Below are positions 1-8,438 of a stretch of DNA of 64,000 nucleotides, piece by piece. The notes under the pieces are model-generated. The model was not told the DNA's origin and did no database searches. It was given only the letters and a program-made list of their open reading frames with translations. The translations under genes and the position numbers were made by a program. Source of the stretch: an uncultured Oscillospiraceae bacterium (GTDB taxonomy: Bacteria > Bacillota > Clostridia > Oscillospirales > Oscillospiraceae); contig CANQFV010000011.1 of the NCBI GenBank assembly GCA_947599875.1, forward strand, positions 1 through 64,000, given 5' to 3'. Positions within the stretch are counted from its first letter, which is position 1; every line of letters begins with the position of its first letter.

Positions 1-257
1 GCTATCAAATGCCCCGTTTCCGCTTCAAAAACCCAGTGTTTTCAAGGCTTTGCGGGTTTTGTCAGTTATTCCCACTCAATGAAGCAAAAAAGCTGCTGTC
101 CGAAGGGATAGCACCTGTGGAGGCGGCAATCAGGACGGGATTTTCAGACCAGAGCCATTTTACGAATTATTTCAACCAGTTCATAGGGCTTCTGCCGGGG
201 ACTTACCGTGAAATATTCTCGGAGAAGGACGGGGATGGTGGACAGCATGGGAAGTAG
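1..257 (+). pseudogene. AraC-family regulator, C-terminal remnant
   Basis: From about base 78 the frame encodes the end of an AraC/XylS DNA-binding domain: LNEAKKLLSEG, then the second helix-turn-helix around AAIRTGFSDQSHFTNYF and GTYREIF. The residues before this (bases 1-77) do not resemble AraC and coincide with the guaA-like att sequence, so the gene seems truncated at its 5' side by an inserted element. The stop at 255-257 overlaps the EamA gene. AraC regulators next to EamA exporters and DUF2000 proteins are common, so it probably once controlled this cluster. Confidence 0.7.
66..80. other. guaA-type attachment (att) sequence
   Basis: TTATTCCCACTCAAT is the reverse complement of the conserved last codons of guaA (Ile-Glu-Trp-Glu-stop). 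That gene end is the target of several conjugative elements such as Tn5801. No guaA coding sequence lies on either side here: AraC-type coding sequence begins directly to the right. The site therefore looks like an attachment remnant of an element lying to the left, inserted at a secondary site. The match is seen directly; its role as att is inference. Confidence 0.5.
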
Positions 258-1146
258 GAGATCAGCCGGGCATCTGGCGGCGCTGTTCACGATCATCATT
301 TGGGGGACGACGTTCATATCCACCAAAGTCCTGCTTACGGATTTCAAGCCGGTGGAAATCCTGTTCTTCCGTTTTGTCATGGGCTTTGCGGCATTGTTTC
401 TGGTCTGCCCGCACCGGCTGAAAGGTGTGGATCGCAGGCAGGAAATGACTTTTGTGCTGGCTGGGCTGTGCGGGATATGCCTTTATTACCTGCTGGAGAA
501 TATCGCCCTTACATACACGATGGCGTCCAATGTAGGAGTCATCATATCGGTTGCACCGTTCTTTACGGCGATACTGTCACATCTGTTCATGAAGTCGGAA
601 GGGAAGCTGCGGGCAAATTTTTTCATCGGCTTTGTGGTGGCGATGGCCGGTGTTGCGCTGATCAGCTTTAATGGTTCTAAACTGGAGCTGAACCCGATGG
701 GCGATATACTGGCAGTCCTGGCGGCTTTTGTATGGGCGTGCTATTCCTTACTGACGAGGAAGATCAGCAGCTTTGGCTATCCGGTCATCCTTACCACTCG
801 CAGGACATTTTTTTACGGCATCCTTTTCATGGTTCCGGCATTATTCCTTTTTGATTTTGAGGTTGGGCTGGAGCGGTTTGCGGATATGACATATCTGCTC
901 AATATCCTGTATTTGGGGCTGGGGGCCTCGGCGCTCTGCTTCGTCACATGGAACCTTGCGGTAAAGGCGCTTGGGGCAGTGAAGACTAGCGTTTATATCT
1001 ACATGGTTCCCGTCATAACGGTTGTGACATCCGTCCTGGTACTGAAGGAGCCGGTGACGTGGGTTTCGGCAGTGGGGACAGTTCTGGCAGTCGCGGGGCT
1101 TTTTCTTTCTGAATATAGCGGGAAGGGGAGTGGAGAGGATGAATGA
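235..1146 (+). CDS. EamA/DMT-family transporter
   Basis: Integral membrane protein of about 303 residues with ten hydrophobic segments in two homologous EamA halves, the first opening with FTIIIWGTTFISTKVLL. The family exports or exchanges small metabolites across the cytoplasmic membrane; the substrate cannot be told from sequence. I start at ATG 235 because GGAGAAGG (221-228) sits at good spacing; GTG 208 has no clear ribosome site and ATG 247 is also possible. The 3' end (ATGAATGA) overlaps the start of the acetyltransferase gene, so translation is probably coupled. Confidence 0.88.
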   Translation: MVDSMGSRRSAGHLAALFTIIIWGTTFISTKVLLTDFKPVEILFFRFVMGFAALFLVCPHRLKGVDRRQEMTFVLAGLCGICLYYLLENIALTYTMASNVGVIISVAPFFTAILSHLFMKSEGKLRANFFIGFVVAMAGVALISFNGSKLELNPMGDILAVLAAFVWACYSLLTRKISSFGYPVILTTRRTFFYGILFMVPALFLFDFEVGLERFADMTYLLNILYLGLGASALCFVTWNLAVKALGAVKTSVYIYMVPVITVVTSVLVLKEPVTWVSAVGTVLAVAGLFLSEYSGKGSGEDE

Positions 1147-2105
1147 ACCGGCCATAAGGCTGGAGGAACAGATCATCAGCCTGTTCCCCGGCATGGAAAC
1201 TTTAGTTTGCCATGGATGGATACTGAAAAAGATGGAAGGGCAGTTTTTGGTCTATCCGCTGTATTATAAATTTTCTGAGGGGAATATCCCGGACAACATA
1301 CAAAGATGTGAAGAAATCAGCCGCCAGGGCGGGAGGAATTGCGTGTTCCGAATCGTGGAGCATACCAATTACCACCTAAGCGGGGTACTTACGGATACCG
1401 GATATACACTATGGAAATGCGGAGTAGTCTGCGAACTGTGTCTGACTGTTAAACGGCATTTTATAGTAGCTTCAAACTGCAAATTAAAATATCCGCTTTT
1501 GTACTTAATAAGGGCATATTCTTATCGCTTATGGAATTGTCCCAGAATCACTTTAGAGCCGCAAGGGTAAATAAACTGCTTCGCAGCCCTTGCCCCTCTA
1601 AAGCGATTCTGGGTGGCAATAATCAAGCGATTAAGAAAGGAGTTGCTTCGCCTACAGGAATATGCTGTTTGTAGTTCTTTTTAATTTGCAGTTAGATATT
1701 TTAATTTTCGGCGATTGCGCTTTTTCGTGGAAAAAGAATTTGCAGTTTAACAGTCTGACGGGTTCAGAAAGCTGTTTGAGTGAGGAGAAAAAAGAGCAGG
1801 CTGGCAGGCTGTTCCTGAGAAAAGGGACAGATGAAGAAACTATGGAATATGTCATGTCAGGGGCTGATACGGTTATTGGCTTAAAAAGGCAGGAACTTTT
1901 GTTTTTGCCGGACGGAAACCTGCCGGATGATGTGGCCATAGAAGATATTCTGCATTTTTCAATGATAAATGGGATTACAAAGGTATTGGCAGACATTCCG
2001 GCAAAAGAGGAGCTGCCGGAACAATATAAGTGGGCTGGCTTCAACAGGGCCTATCTTTACCGCTGCTATCAAAAGGAGGATATAGGAAATGGACTTACAG
2101 AATGA
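1139..2105 (+). pseudogene. GNAT acetyltransferase split by a MITE-like insertion
   Basis: The N-terminal part (1139-1446) has a GNAT-like start and the C-terminal part (1753-2105) ends in the typical YKWAGFNRAYLYRCYQKE region. The two pieces lie in different frames and are separated by an insertion at 1447-1752. Removing the insertion plus one copy of the 7-bp duplication GTCTGAC restores one open frame across the junction (CELCLTGSESCLSEE). The ancestral product is likely a GCN5-related N-acetyltransferase of about 217 residues, substrate unknown. The gene is now probably inactive. The last bases overlap the DUF2000 start at 2089. Confidence 0.75.
1447..1752. mobile_element. 306-bp MITE-like insertion
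   Basis: Bounded by the terminal inverted repeats TGTTAAAC (1447-1454) and GTTTAACA (1745-1752), the similarity running a few bases further in. It is flanked by 7-bp direct repeats GTCTGAC at 1440-1446 and 1753-1759. It has no coding capacity. Its centre folds into a near-perfect hairpin of about 27-bp arms (CCCAGAATCACTTTAGAG near 1540, its complement ending near 1612). AACTGCAAATTAAAA also occurs inverted near both ends. These are hallmarks of a non-autonomous transposon moved in trans; the parent family is not recognised. Confidence 0.75.
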
Positions 2106-2511
2106 AAAATGTGTCATGGTGATTGACGAAAACCTGCCGCTTGGAATCATAGCAAACACGGCGGCTATCATGGGAATAACGCTTGGAAAGCAGATGCCGG
2201 AGGTGGTAGGTGCGGATGTGTATGACAAGACGGGCAATGGGCATTTAGGGATTATAGAGTTCCCGGTGCCGATCCTAAAAGGAAATGAGGAAGTGATCAA
2301 GTCTATCCGTGAAAGGCTGTATGAGCCGGAGTTTTCAGATCTGACGGTGGTTGATTTCTCTGATCTGGCACAGGGGTGCAAAACCTATGATGACTTTATT
2401 GAGAAGATGAAAGACGTTTCAGAAACGGAACTGAATTATTTCGGAATAGCCATCTGCGGGGCTAAAAAGAAAGTCAACAAATTAACCGGGAGCATGGCAT
2501 TGTTGAGATAA
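2089..2511 (+). CDS. DUF2000 family protein
   Basis: Soluble protein of 140 residues matching the DUF2000 pattern: the opening VMVIDENLPLGIIANTAAIM, a central VGADVYDKTGNGHLGI, and a C-terminal YFGIAICGAKKKVNKLTGS. The family has a peptidyl-tRNA-hydrolase-like fold but no firmly established function. It often sits in small operons with AraC regulators, EamA exporters and acetyltransferases, exactly as here. Its start overlaps the preceding reading frame, so it was probably co-translated with the GNAT before that gene was broken. Confidence 0.8.
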   Translation: MDLQNEKCVMVIDENLPLGIIANTAAIMGITLGKQMPEVVGADVYDKTGNGHLGIIEFPVPILKGNEEVIKSIRERLYEPEFSDLTVVDFSDLAQGCKTYDDFIEKMKDVSETELNYFGIAICGAKKKVNKLTGSMALLR

Positions 2512-2939
2512 AGGGCTATATGCAGATATCGAAATTGAGGAAACATTTTGCATGGAGATGTCTGCAAAAATCATACAAAAGATAACCGCCGCTATGGGAA
2601 AATCTCCCCACAGCGGCGGTCTGCCATTTTCCCTAAAACGTCATCTTCCAAAAGAGCAGCTCCCGGCAGCCGTGCTTCTTCTGGCAAGTGCAGCCAGGAT
2701 ACACACCGGATTTATTTGCGGTCCGCCCAATGAAATCTTTTAGTGGAAGAACGGGGAGAGTAGAGGTAAGATACGATGAGCTGTCGGACGGATTCAAAAA
2801 CTCAACCCCTGTTATTATGAAAAGAACGGTAAAGGGGTTTTTATGTCCAGTTGTGCTATCAAATCGTGTTTTCGTGCAATCGGCATTAGGTATATTTTTA
2901 TATTTTCCGATATTTTAAGTGAGAGCCAAAGGAGGGCAT
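2512..2939 (+). other. Intergenic region with hairpins, no supported gene
   Basis: This 428-bp stretch holds two notable structures. A GC-rich hairpin with arms ACCGCCGCT and AGCGGCGGT lies near 2585-2620 and has no T-run. A terminator-like hairpin AACCCCT...AGGGGTT followed by TTT lies at about 2804-2842. A 63-codon open frame (2552-2743) exists but has no ribosome site and no recognisable family. The AT-rich tract just before 2940 probably carries the promoter of the two-component operon. Confidence 0.5.
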
Positions 2940-3650
2940 ATGATAAAGATTGCAATATGTGATGATGAAAAGAACATAAGAAGTTATCTTATGTCGCTTA
3001 TCAGAGAACAGAATACAGAATGTGAAATTACAGAGTACGCTTCTGCTGATGAATACCTGTCAAGCGGCGTGGAACATGATTTATTGTTTTTGGATATAGA
3101 GTTAAAGGGTTCAGCGTCCGGCATGGACGGTATGGGAATGGCAAAGTGTATCAGAAACACGGAACACATCAAGCAGCCCGTTATCATTTTCGTTACGGGC
3201 TATGAAAAGTATGTTTATGACGCTTTTGACGTGGACGCATGTGGGTATCTGGTAAAGCCCGTGAATGAACAGAAATTTGCAGAGGTTTTCAGCCGGGCGC
3301 AGGATAAGGTCTTATCCGAAGCGGAACAGAAAAAGAAAACCCTGCTTATCCAGTGCGCCGGGGCAAACAAAGCCTTACCGTTAGACAATATTTACTACAT
3401 GGAAAGCCAGAAACATAAAATAGTGCTTTATACAAAAGACGGGGAACTGGAATATTATGCAAAAATCGGGGAGTTGGAAGAAAAATTGCAGGGGCATTTC
3501 TGCCGCATACACAAAGGCTATCTTGTCAACCTTTCCTATGTAGAAGAATACAGCAGGACAGAAATAATACTTACAAACGGGGATAAGCTGCCCCTTTCAA
3601 AATATAAGTATGAGGACTTTGTAAAGGCATATCTGCGCTTTATGCAGTAG
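2940..3650 (+). CDS. LytTR-family response regulator (AgrA-like)
   Basis: 236 residues. An N-terminal CheY-like receiver (1-125) has acidic residues CDDE at 8-10, the phosphoacceptor Asp52 in LLFLDIEL and the conserved Lys in GYLVKPV. A C-terminal LytTR DNA-binding domain (about 145-235) contains FCRIHKGYLVNLSYVEE and LPLSKYKYEDF. I start at ATG 2940 because GGAGG at 2931-2935 fits. It is followed 12 bp later by its sensor kinase. Family members bind direct repeats upstream of virulence or peptide genes. The paralog array downstream is the obvious candidate target (inference). Confidence 0.92.
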   Translation: MIKIAICDDEKNIRSYLMSLIREQNTECEITEYASADEYLSSGVEHDLLFLDIELKGSASGMDGMGMAKCIRNTEHIKQPVIIFVTGYEKYVYDAFDVDACGYLVKPVNEQKFAEVFSRAQDKVLSEAEQKKKTLLIQCAGANKALPLDNIYYMESQKHKIVLYTKDGELEYYAKIGELEEKLQGHFCRIHKGYLVNLSYVEEYSRTEIILTNGDKLPLSKYKYEDFVKAYLRFMQ

Positions 3651-3662
3651 GAGGGACAGACA

Positions 3663-5069
3663 TTGGGCGAAGCGGGTTTTAGTCTGGTTTTGGATATAGT
3701 GGTAAGAATTGAAATACTTTTGTATGCAGTCTGCATGGCAGCTTTTTTCTATCCATTTATGACAGGGAAAAAAGAACAGAGGAAAAACAGGATTAAGAAA
3801 GTGCTTATGGTATTTCTGATTTATACAATAATGTATTTTGTGAATATGGCAACTTCTGTTTATGGTTGGTTGTGCATGATAATTGTACTTATCCTCTTAG
3901 TGGCATCTTCAAAGTTTTTGGATATGGACAGGGAATTTACATTTTTTTGGGGAGTGATCTTTTTCTGTATCAGAAATTTAAGTGTGCTGATGATGAGAAG
4001 TGTAAGCTACTTTTTAGACAAATATCTTGTGCGAAAGGCGGAAACCGTAAAAGACATTGAAAATGTTTTTCGTAATGCAACACTGAATTATATTTTTGTT
4101 GCGGTACTGCAAATTATCCTGTTTATCGTTATGTTGTATGTCGTCATACGCCTGTTGAAGAAAAAGACAATGAAGCTGCACATAAAAGAATTATGCTATC
4201 TGCTTTTAATACCGATAACTGGAATTTTATTTGTAAATATTATTTTTAATATTTTACTAATCGTGAATGAAAATTTGGTGTTTCAACTTTATGAACAGTT
4301 CCCGGTATTTCTTGGGATTGTGCCTATGGTTGCTGCACTGTTTTATGCGGGAATTTTAATTACAATAGTTTCCTACCAGAAAATGATAGGTTTGCAGGAG
4401 GAAAAAGAAAAATATTTTGTGGAACAGCAGCAGGTTCACGCAATACAGGAACGAATGGAGGAAGTGGAACACTTCTATAACGGCATACGTCAGATGAAAC
4501 ATGAAATGAAAAACCATTTGACGAATATCAAAGGGCTTGTAAGAAATGGCAGCTATGAGGAGATAGAGCAGTATATAGACCAAATGGACGAAAGCATGAA
4601 TGTTTTTGAGCTTACCATTAAGACGGGAAATACCGTTACAGACGTGATTGTGAATGACAAGCAGAAAGCCGCAGAGAAACAGGAAATACAGTTTAAGTCA
4701 GAGTTTTCTTATCCCAAATCAGAGGGCTATAATGCGTATGACATTGGGGTTATTATCAACAATCTTCTGCAAAATGCCCTTGAAGCCTGCGGAAAAATGG
4801 CAGAGGGGAAAAAATACATTTATCTTTCCGGCAGGCAGAAAAAAAAATTTTATCTGATAAATGTAAAAAATTCATTTGAGGGGGAGGTGTTATTTGACAC
4901 AAAAACCAATCTTCCACTTTCCACTAAGGGAAAGGATATATCCCTACATGGCATTGGCTTATCCAATGTAAAGCGTGAGGTAGATAAATACATGGGAGAT
5001 GTGGACTTTAAGGTAAAGAAAAACGAATTTAGCGTAACCGTGTTGTTACAGGAAAGGAGAAAGAAATGA
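3663..5069 (+). CDS. GHKL sensor histidine kinase (AgrC-like)
   Basis: 468 residues. Six or so membrane segments occupy residues 1-240, then a coiled linker, then a dimerisation region with the likely phospho-His280 in QMKHEMKNHL. A GHKL ATPase domain carries the N box IINNLLQNALEA and a G box LHGIGLSNVKREV. It lacks the D box of orthodox kinases, as usual for AgrC-type kinases. The start is TTG 3663 after AGGAGGGACAG. Its stop overlaps the next ATG by 4 bp (ATGA), linking the kinase to the paralog array in one transcript. No agrD/agrB-like peptide genes are visible nearby. Confidence 0.9.
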   Translation: MGEAGFSLVLDIVVRIEILLYAVCMAAFFYPFMTGKKEQRKNRIKKVLMVFLIYTIMYFVNMATSVYGWLCMIIVLILLVASSKFLDMDREFTFFWGVIFFCIRNLSVLMMRSVSYFLDKYLVRKAETVKDIENVFRNATLNYIFVAVLQIILFIVMLYVVIRLLKKKTMKLHIKELCYLLLIPITGILFVNIIFNILLIVNENLVFQLYEQFPVFLGIVPMVAALFYAGILITIVSYQKMIGLQEEKEKYFVEQQQVHAIQERMEEVEHFYNGIRQMKHEMKNHLTNIKGLVRNGSYEEIEQYIDQMDESMNVFELTIKTGNTVTDVIVNDKQKAAEKQEIQFKSEFSYPKSEGYNAYDIGVIINNLLQNALEACGKMAEGKKYIYLSGRQKKKFYLINVKNSFEGEVLFDTKTNLPLSTKGKDISLHGIGLSNVKREVDKYMGDVDFKVKKNEFSVTVLLQERRKK

Positions 5070-5800
5070 GTATTTTAGGAGTAAATGATGTTTTAGCGGG
5101 TGCATATCAATATGCAAACAGGACACAAAAAAAAGCCATAAATGGAGCAGGTTTTACGGAACAGTTACAGAAAACAGGGGAAGCAGCGAATACATCAAAG
5201 GTAGATACCTACACGAAATATCTGAAACAGAGATATGGGGCAGGGGTATCTATCCAGAATGTAGGAAAGGATCAAAGTTGCATAGACCGTATTGGTGCAG
5301 GGACAGCGGGGACTGGAAATGTAGTAATTGCACAAAATATTTTGGAACAAATGGCAAATGACCCGGAAAAAGCCGCCTATTATGAGAAAAAAATACAGGA
5401 ACACTTTGATTCCCTGCCGCAGACAGAGGCTTTTATGGCAGCAATAGGACACAAGATTACTTCCTGCGGAGTAGTAATACATGAGGACGGAACTGTGACC
5501 TATTATCTTAGCGGTGAGGAATCGCCAGAAAAGAAAGCAAAGGTGGAAGCTGAACAAAAGGCAAAACAGGAAAAGAAAGCGGCGCAACGTCAAGAGAATT
5601 TGAAACGCAGTCAAGAAGCAGCGGAGAAACGCATACAGGAAATGGAGATAGCATACAGGAAACAAACTATGGAGGAAGCACTTGCAAGCCGTGTAGCAGA
5701 CACAAGCAGGTTTACATATACGGCTATGTCAGAGGTTATGGGGTCTGTGGTTGCAGCTTATGAGAAGAACATCATGGGAGCAACGGGCATTTTGGAATAA
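5066..5800 (+). CDS. DUF6033-like paralog 1
   Basis: 244 residues, starting MSILGVNDVLAGAYQY. It contains the core pattern of this local family: a helix around IAQNILEQMANDPEKA (near 95-110), then SCGVVIHEDGTVTYYLSG (near 140-155). A Lys/Glu/Gln-rich coiled coil follows (155-205). No signal peptide or membrane span is present. I believe this corresponds to what databases call DUF6033, but could not check. The gene is translationally coupled to the sensor kinase, suggesting it belongs to the same signalling unit. Function unknown. Confidence 0.75.
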   Translation: MSILGVNDVLAGAYQYANRTQKKAINGAGFTEQLQKTGEAANTSKVDTYTKYLKQRYGAGVSIQNVGKDQSCIDRIGAGTAGTGNVVIAQNILEQMANDPEKAAYYEKKIQEHFDSLPQTEAFMAAIGHKITSCGVVIHEDGTVTYYLSGEESPEKKAKVEAEQKAKQEKKAAQRQENLKRSQEAAEKRIQEMEIAYRKQTMEEALASRVADTSRFTYTAMSEVMGSVVAAYEKNIMGATGILE

Positions 5801-5807
5801 GACGAAA

Positions 5808-5865
5808 TATGCCCGGACTTATCATAAGGGGGCATAGGCGGTTCTGAATGACAGATGAGCCGCCA
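5808..5865 (+). promoter_or_regulatory. Two-hairpin leader, copy 1
   Basis: First hairpin ATGCCC...GGGCAT with inner CTTA/TAAG. Second hairpin GGCGG...CCGCC with an inner TCTG-AATGA-CAGA stem-loop. The block lies between paralogs 1 and 2, ending 24 bp before the ribosome site of the gene at 5900. It recurs four more times before paralogs. Confidence 0.7.
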
Positions 5866-5899
5866 GTAAAAATATTGATAACAATGGAGGATTTGGAAA

Positions 5900-6742
5900 A
5901 TGAGTGTTAGCGGTGTATATGGCATGGGAGTAAATACATATGCCTACACAAACGATAGCAGGAAAATAGCAGAAACAGGTAATTTTGCGGACGAAGTGCA
6001 AAAGGCAGAGGAAAGCCAGAGTATACAAACTAAGTCAAATTCGTCAGCATGGGTGGGGGACATGGTTGTTCCACAGCCGCCAAATTACAGCGGCTTTACT
6101 TATGACAGTTCTATTTCCAATAAGTCCAAAGAAGAAATGACAATGGACGAATACAAGCAGTGGTTTATGAATCAGATGACTGGTATGCTAGTAAGTTCAT
6201 GGGTTAGGTCATCTTTTTCGTCTGGGGCTTTAGTGATTAAGGAAGAAGCATTTGAGAGAATGAAAAATGACCCGGAGTATGAAGAATATGTTTTAAACAG
6301 GGTTCGCTCATATTATTCAGCAAGTAGCGGCTGGTCTATCGGCTCAAATAATGTTAGTTATGAAGTCATTGGAGCATCGCCGGAAGAATGTTATGGTTAT
6401 GCAGGACCAGTAGGGGGAAGTGGTTCAAACATTTCTGGAAATGAAAAATCATGGTGGGAAAAACGTCATGAGAGAATGGAAGAACTATTAGAGGAACAGG
6501 AAAAGGCAGCATTGAAAAAAGCACAGGCACGAAAAGCATTAGCGCAGGAAAACTACTTGAAAAGCCAATTTGAAAGTCAGCAGAGGTTACATAGTTTTTT
6601 TATGGAGAGTGCCAAAAACGGGCAGAACACTTCGGATATGTCAGCGTTTCAGTCAGTTAGTGCAGGTGCATTAGCGGCGACAGCATATGAGGACATCATA
6701 AGCACATTCAGTAAAAGTGTAATGGGAAGCCAGAAGATATAA
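5900..6742 (+). CDS. DUF6033-like paralog 2
   Basis: 280 residues, starting MSVSGVYGMGVNTYAYTNDS. It shares the core LVIKEEAFERMKNDPEYEEY (about 110-130) with paralogs 1, 3, 5 and 8. The region after it is Ser/Gly-rich. A long Glu/Lys/Ala coiled coil spans about 195-230, and the C-terminus MGSQKI resembles the MGATGILE end of paralog 1. No membrane segment or Sec signal. Preceded by the conserved leader and ATGGAGG. Function unknown; the conserved N-terminus suggests a shared targeting or partner-binding role. Confidence 0.75.
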   Translation: MSVSGVYGMGVNTYAYTNDSRKIAETGNFADEVQKAEESQSIQTKSNSSAWVGDMVVPQPPNYSGFTYDSSISNKSKEEMTMDEYKQWFMNQMTGMLVSSWVRSSFSSGALVIKEEAFERMKNDPEYEEYVLNRVRSYYSASSGWSIGSNNVSYEVIGASPEECYGYAGPVGGSGSNISGNEKSWWEKRHERMEELLEEQEKAALKKAQARKALAQENYLKSQFESQQRLHSFFMESAKNGQNTSDMSAFQSVSAGALAATAYEDIISTFSKSVMGSQKI

Positions 6743-6755
6743 AATATGTGGGCGG

Positions 6756-6812
6756 ATTGCCCGGACTTATCATAAGGGGGCATAGGCGGTTCTGAATGAC
6801 AGATGAGCCGCC
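6756..6812 (+). promoter_or_regulatory. Two-hairpin leader, copy 2
   Basis: Nearly identical to copy 1 from TTGCCCGGACTTATCA onward, with both hairpins preserved. It ends 22 bp before the GGAGG of the gene at 6842. Confidence 0.7.
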
Positions 6813-6841
6813 ATTAGAAGATAATTAGAAATGGAGGAATA

Positions 6842-7588
6842 GTGGTGGATTTCACATCAATAAATGAAATAAGCAAGAGCTATTTAGGAGGTTTTTATTG
6901 CCAGAATATTATAGCAGGGAAAACTAACTCCGTCAGTTTTCAAGCTGTTTTAGATGAAAATATGGGGGAACAGGGGTTGGAGGATAGGTTAAAAGCACAA
7001 TATCCGGGATTGAAATATCATGTGTTAGATACTTCTAAAATCAATTCTTCATTATGGCAGCGCAATGACTATCCGTTTGAAATGTTTTTTGAAGATGAAT
7101 TGGACGAATCGGACTTAGATTGGAAACCTACATCAAGAGAACCGTCCATGTTAGACGCAGGTGTGCAGGCAAGGTTAAATGCAGCAAGGGGAAAATTTGC
7201 AATAGTCGTTCCTCCTGTGTTGGAGGAAAAACTGGAAAATAATCCAGAACTATCCCAAAGTATTATTGAAAAAATATCCACATTGATAAAAGAACAGGAT
7301 ACGGTGCCAAGCTGCATGGATTCCTTTACTATTACACTGGATAACGACGGTAATATTTCAAATTACAGGCTTTCGGGCGGTGGCGGGGAAATCACGATAA
7401 CAAAGAGAAGTGGGCAAAAAAGTAAAGATGAAGAAACAGAGGAAATAAAAGAACAGGAACGAAATCAAAGATTGGCAGCGAAACATGCATTACAGAGAAA
7501 AGAGCAGTTGGAAAAAGCAGAGTTAGATAAAAGGTATCAACAAAGTATAAGAGAAGCCATATATCTGTATGGACAGAATTTGTTATAG
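6842..7588 (+). CDS. DUF6033-like paralog 3
   Basis: 248 residues from a GTG start after ATGGAGG; a second GTG at 6845 is equally possible. The N-terminus lacks the MSVSG motif. The middle shares WQRNDYPFEMFFEDEL, WKPT and VVPPVLEEKLENNPEL with paralog 8 (10207), and ITLDNDGNISNYRLSGGG matches the family core. The C-terminal 55 residues are a charged coiled coil. No export signal. Function unknown. A partial leader (GGCGGCTCTGATTGACAGG, 7590-7608) follows the stop. Confidence 0.72.
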   Translation: MVDFTSINEISKSYLGGFYCQNIIAGKTNSVSFQAVLDENMGEQGLEDRLKAQYPGLKYHVLDTSKINSSLWQRNDYPFEMFFEDELDESDLDWKPTSREPSMLDAGVQARLNAARGKFAIVVPPVLEEKLENNPELSQSIIEKISTLIKEQDTVPSCMDSFTITLDNDGNISNYRLSGGGGEITITKRSGQKSKDEETEEIKEQERNQRLAAKHALQRKEQLEKAELDKRYQQSIREAIYLYGQNLL

Positions 7589-7631
7589 GCGGCTCTGATT
7601 GACAGGAAGATTGTGTTAGGAGAGTTGGGAA

Positions 7632-8393
7632 ATGAAAAAGATTTTTGCAGTATTATCATCAGTTTTGGCAGTAGGGATATTTTTATTTATTTGTCAAACG
7701 GGGACAGCAAAAGCAAATACTGATACAGTATTTGACGAAAATGTGTATGCCATTGAAGAATCCTGTTTAAGTAGTGGTATAAAGTTGGAGGAACAGGAAG
7801 AAAGCCTTGCAATACATACGTTGGAAGAATCTGATAATATTCGTAAAGCAGGACTTACGATTAACGAATGGGGCTATACATACAGCGTAGGCACGGATAA
7901 TAGCAGCATTATAGAAAAGGAAGTTGGCAACAATATTCTGAACAATGGATTGGGAAACAAAGGGGAAGATGAAGAAATATCTGAAATGATTTTATCGTGG
8001 AATGAAGCGCAAGATTATTTTGGATATGATACATTGTGTTGGTTAAACAATGAATATTTAAGCTCCTGTGCGGAAGATATTTCCTTTATCGTATCAGATG
8101 ATAACATAGCCATAGCGGAGTATTCAATACAGACCTCCAAAGTAAAGATATATGTTTTTACGGTGCATAAACAGGGGGACAAATGTTTTGAATTTGGCAG
8201 GAACTATTCATCAAAATTATATGATATTCGTCAGATTGAAACAAATAGTATATGGCAATGTTTTTCATATAAGGGTTATGACGGTACGGAATACACAAGT
8301 GCAGTTCTGCCAGACAATAATATGGTGTGTGAAATAGTATTTGAAAAATGTGATGAACAGCTTATCTATAACGCACTTGCCAGTTACAAGTAA
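7632..8393 (+). CDS. Secreted protein of unknown function
   Basis: 253 residues with a clear Sec signal: MKKIF, a hydrophobic stretch (6-25) and a plausible signal peptidase site after GTAKA. The mature part is acidic with four cysteines and no family I recognise. It is the only member of the block with a Sec signal, and lies between coiled-coil paralogs. It could be the extracellular partner or the ligand sensed by the GHKL kinase (inference only). Confidence 0.65.
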   Translation: MKKIFAVLSSVLAVGIFLFICQTGTAKANTDTVFDENVYAIEESCLSSGIKLEEQEESLAIHTLEESDNIRKAGLTINEWGYTYSVGTDNSSIIEKEVGNNILNNGLGNKGEDEEISEMILSWNEAQDYFGYDTLCWLNNEYLSSCAEDISFIVSDDNIAIAEYSIQTSKVKIYVFTVHKQGDKCFEFGRNYSSKLYDIRQIETNSIWQCFSYKGYDGTEYTSAVLPDNNMVCEIVFEKCDEQLIYNALASYK

Positions 8394-8438
8394 AGAGAAA
8401 TATATTCAGTGAAAAAGGAGGTTTTGAAGATATGGAAA
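8391..8438 (+). repeat. Second leader type, copy 1
   Basis: TAAAGAGAAATATATTCAGT followed by an A-rich run, AAGGAGG and GAAGATATGGA. The same block, with a few substitutions, precedes the gene at 10207. The two genes also begin alike (MEIQSLGIL, MDIQLLGLL), so block and gene were duplicated together. Confidence 0.65.

Noticed and set aside
66-80. 3' end of a real guaA gene on the minus strand
   Set aside because: Sequence to the right, where guaA would have to continue, encodes an AraC domain on the other strand.
2552-2743. 63-codon open frame
   Set aside because: No ribosome site, no family, and it runs across a strong GC hairpin.
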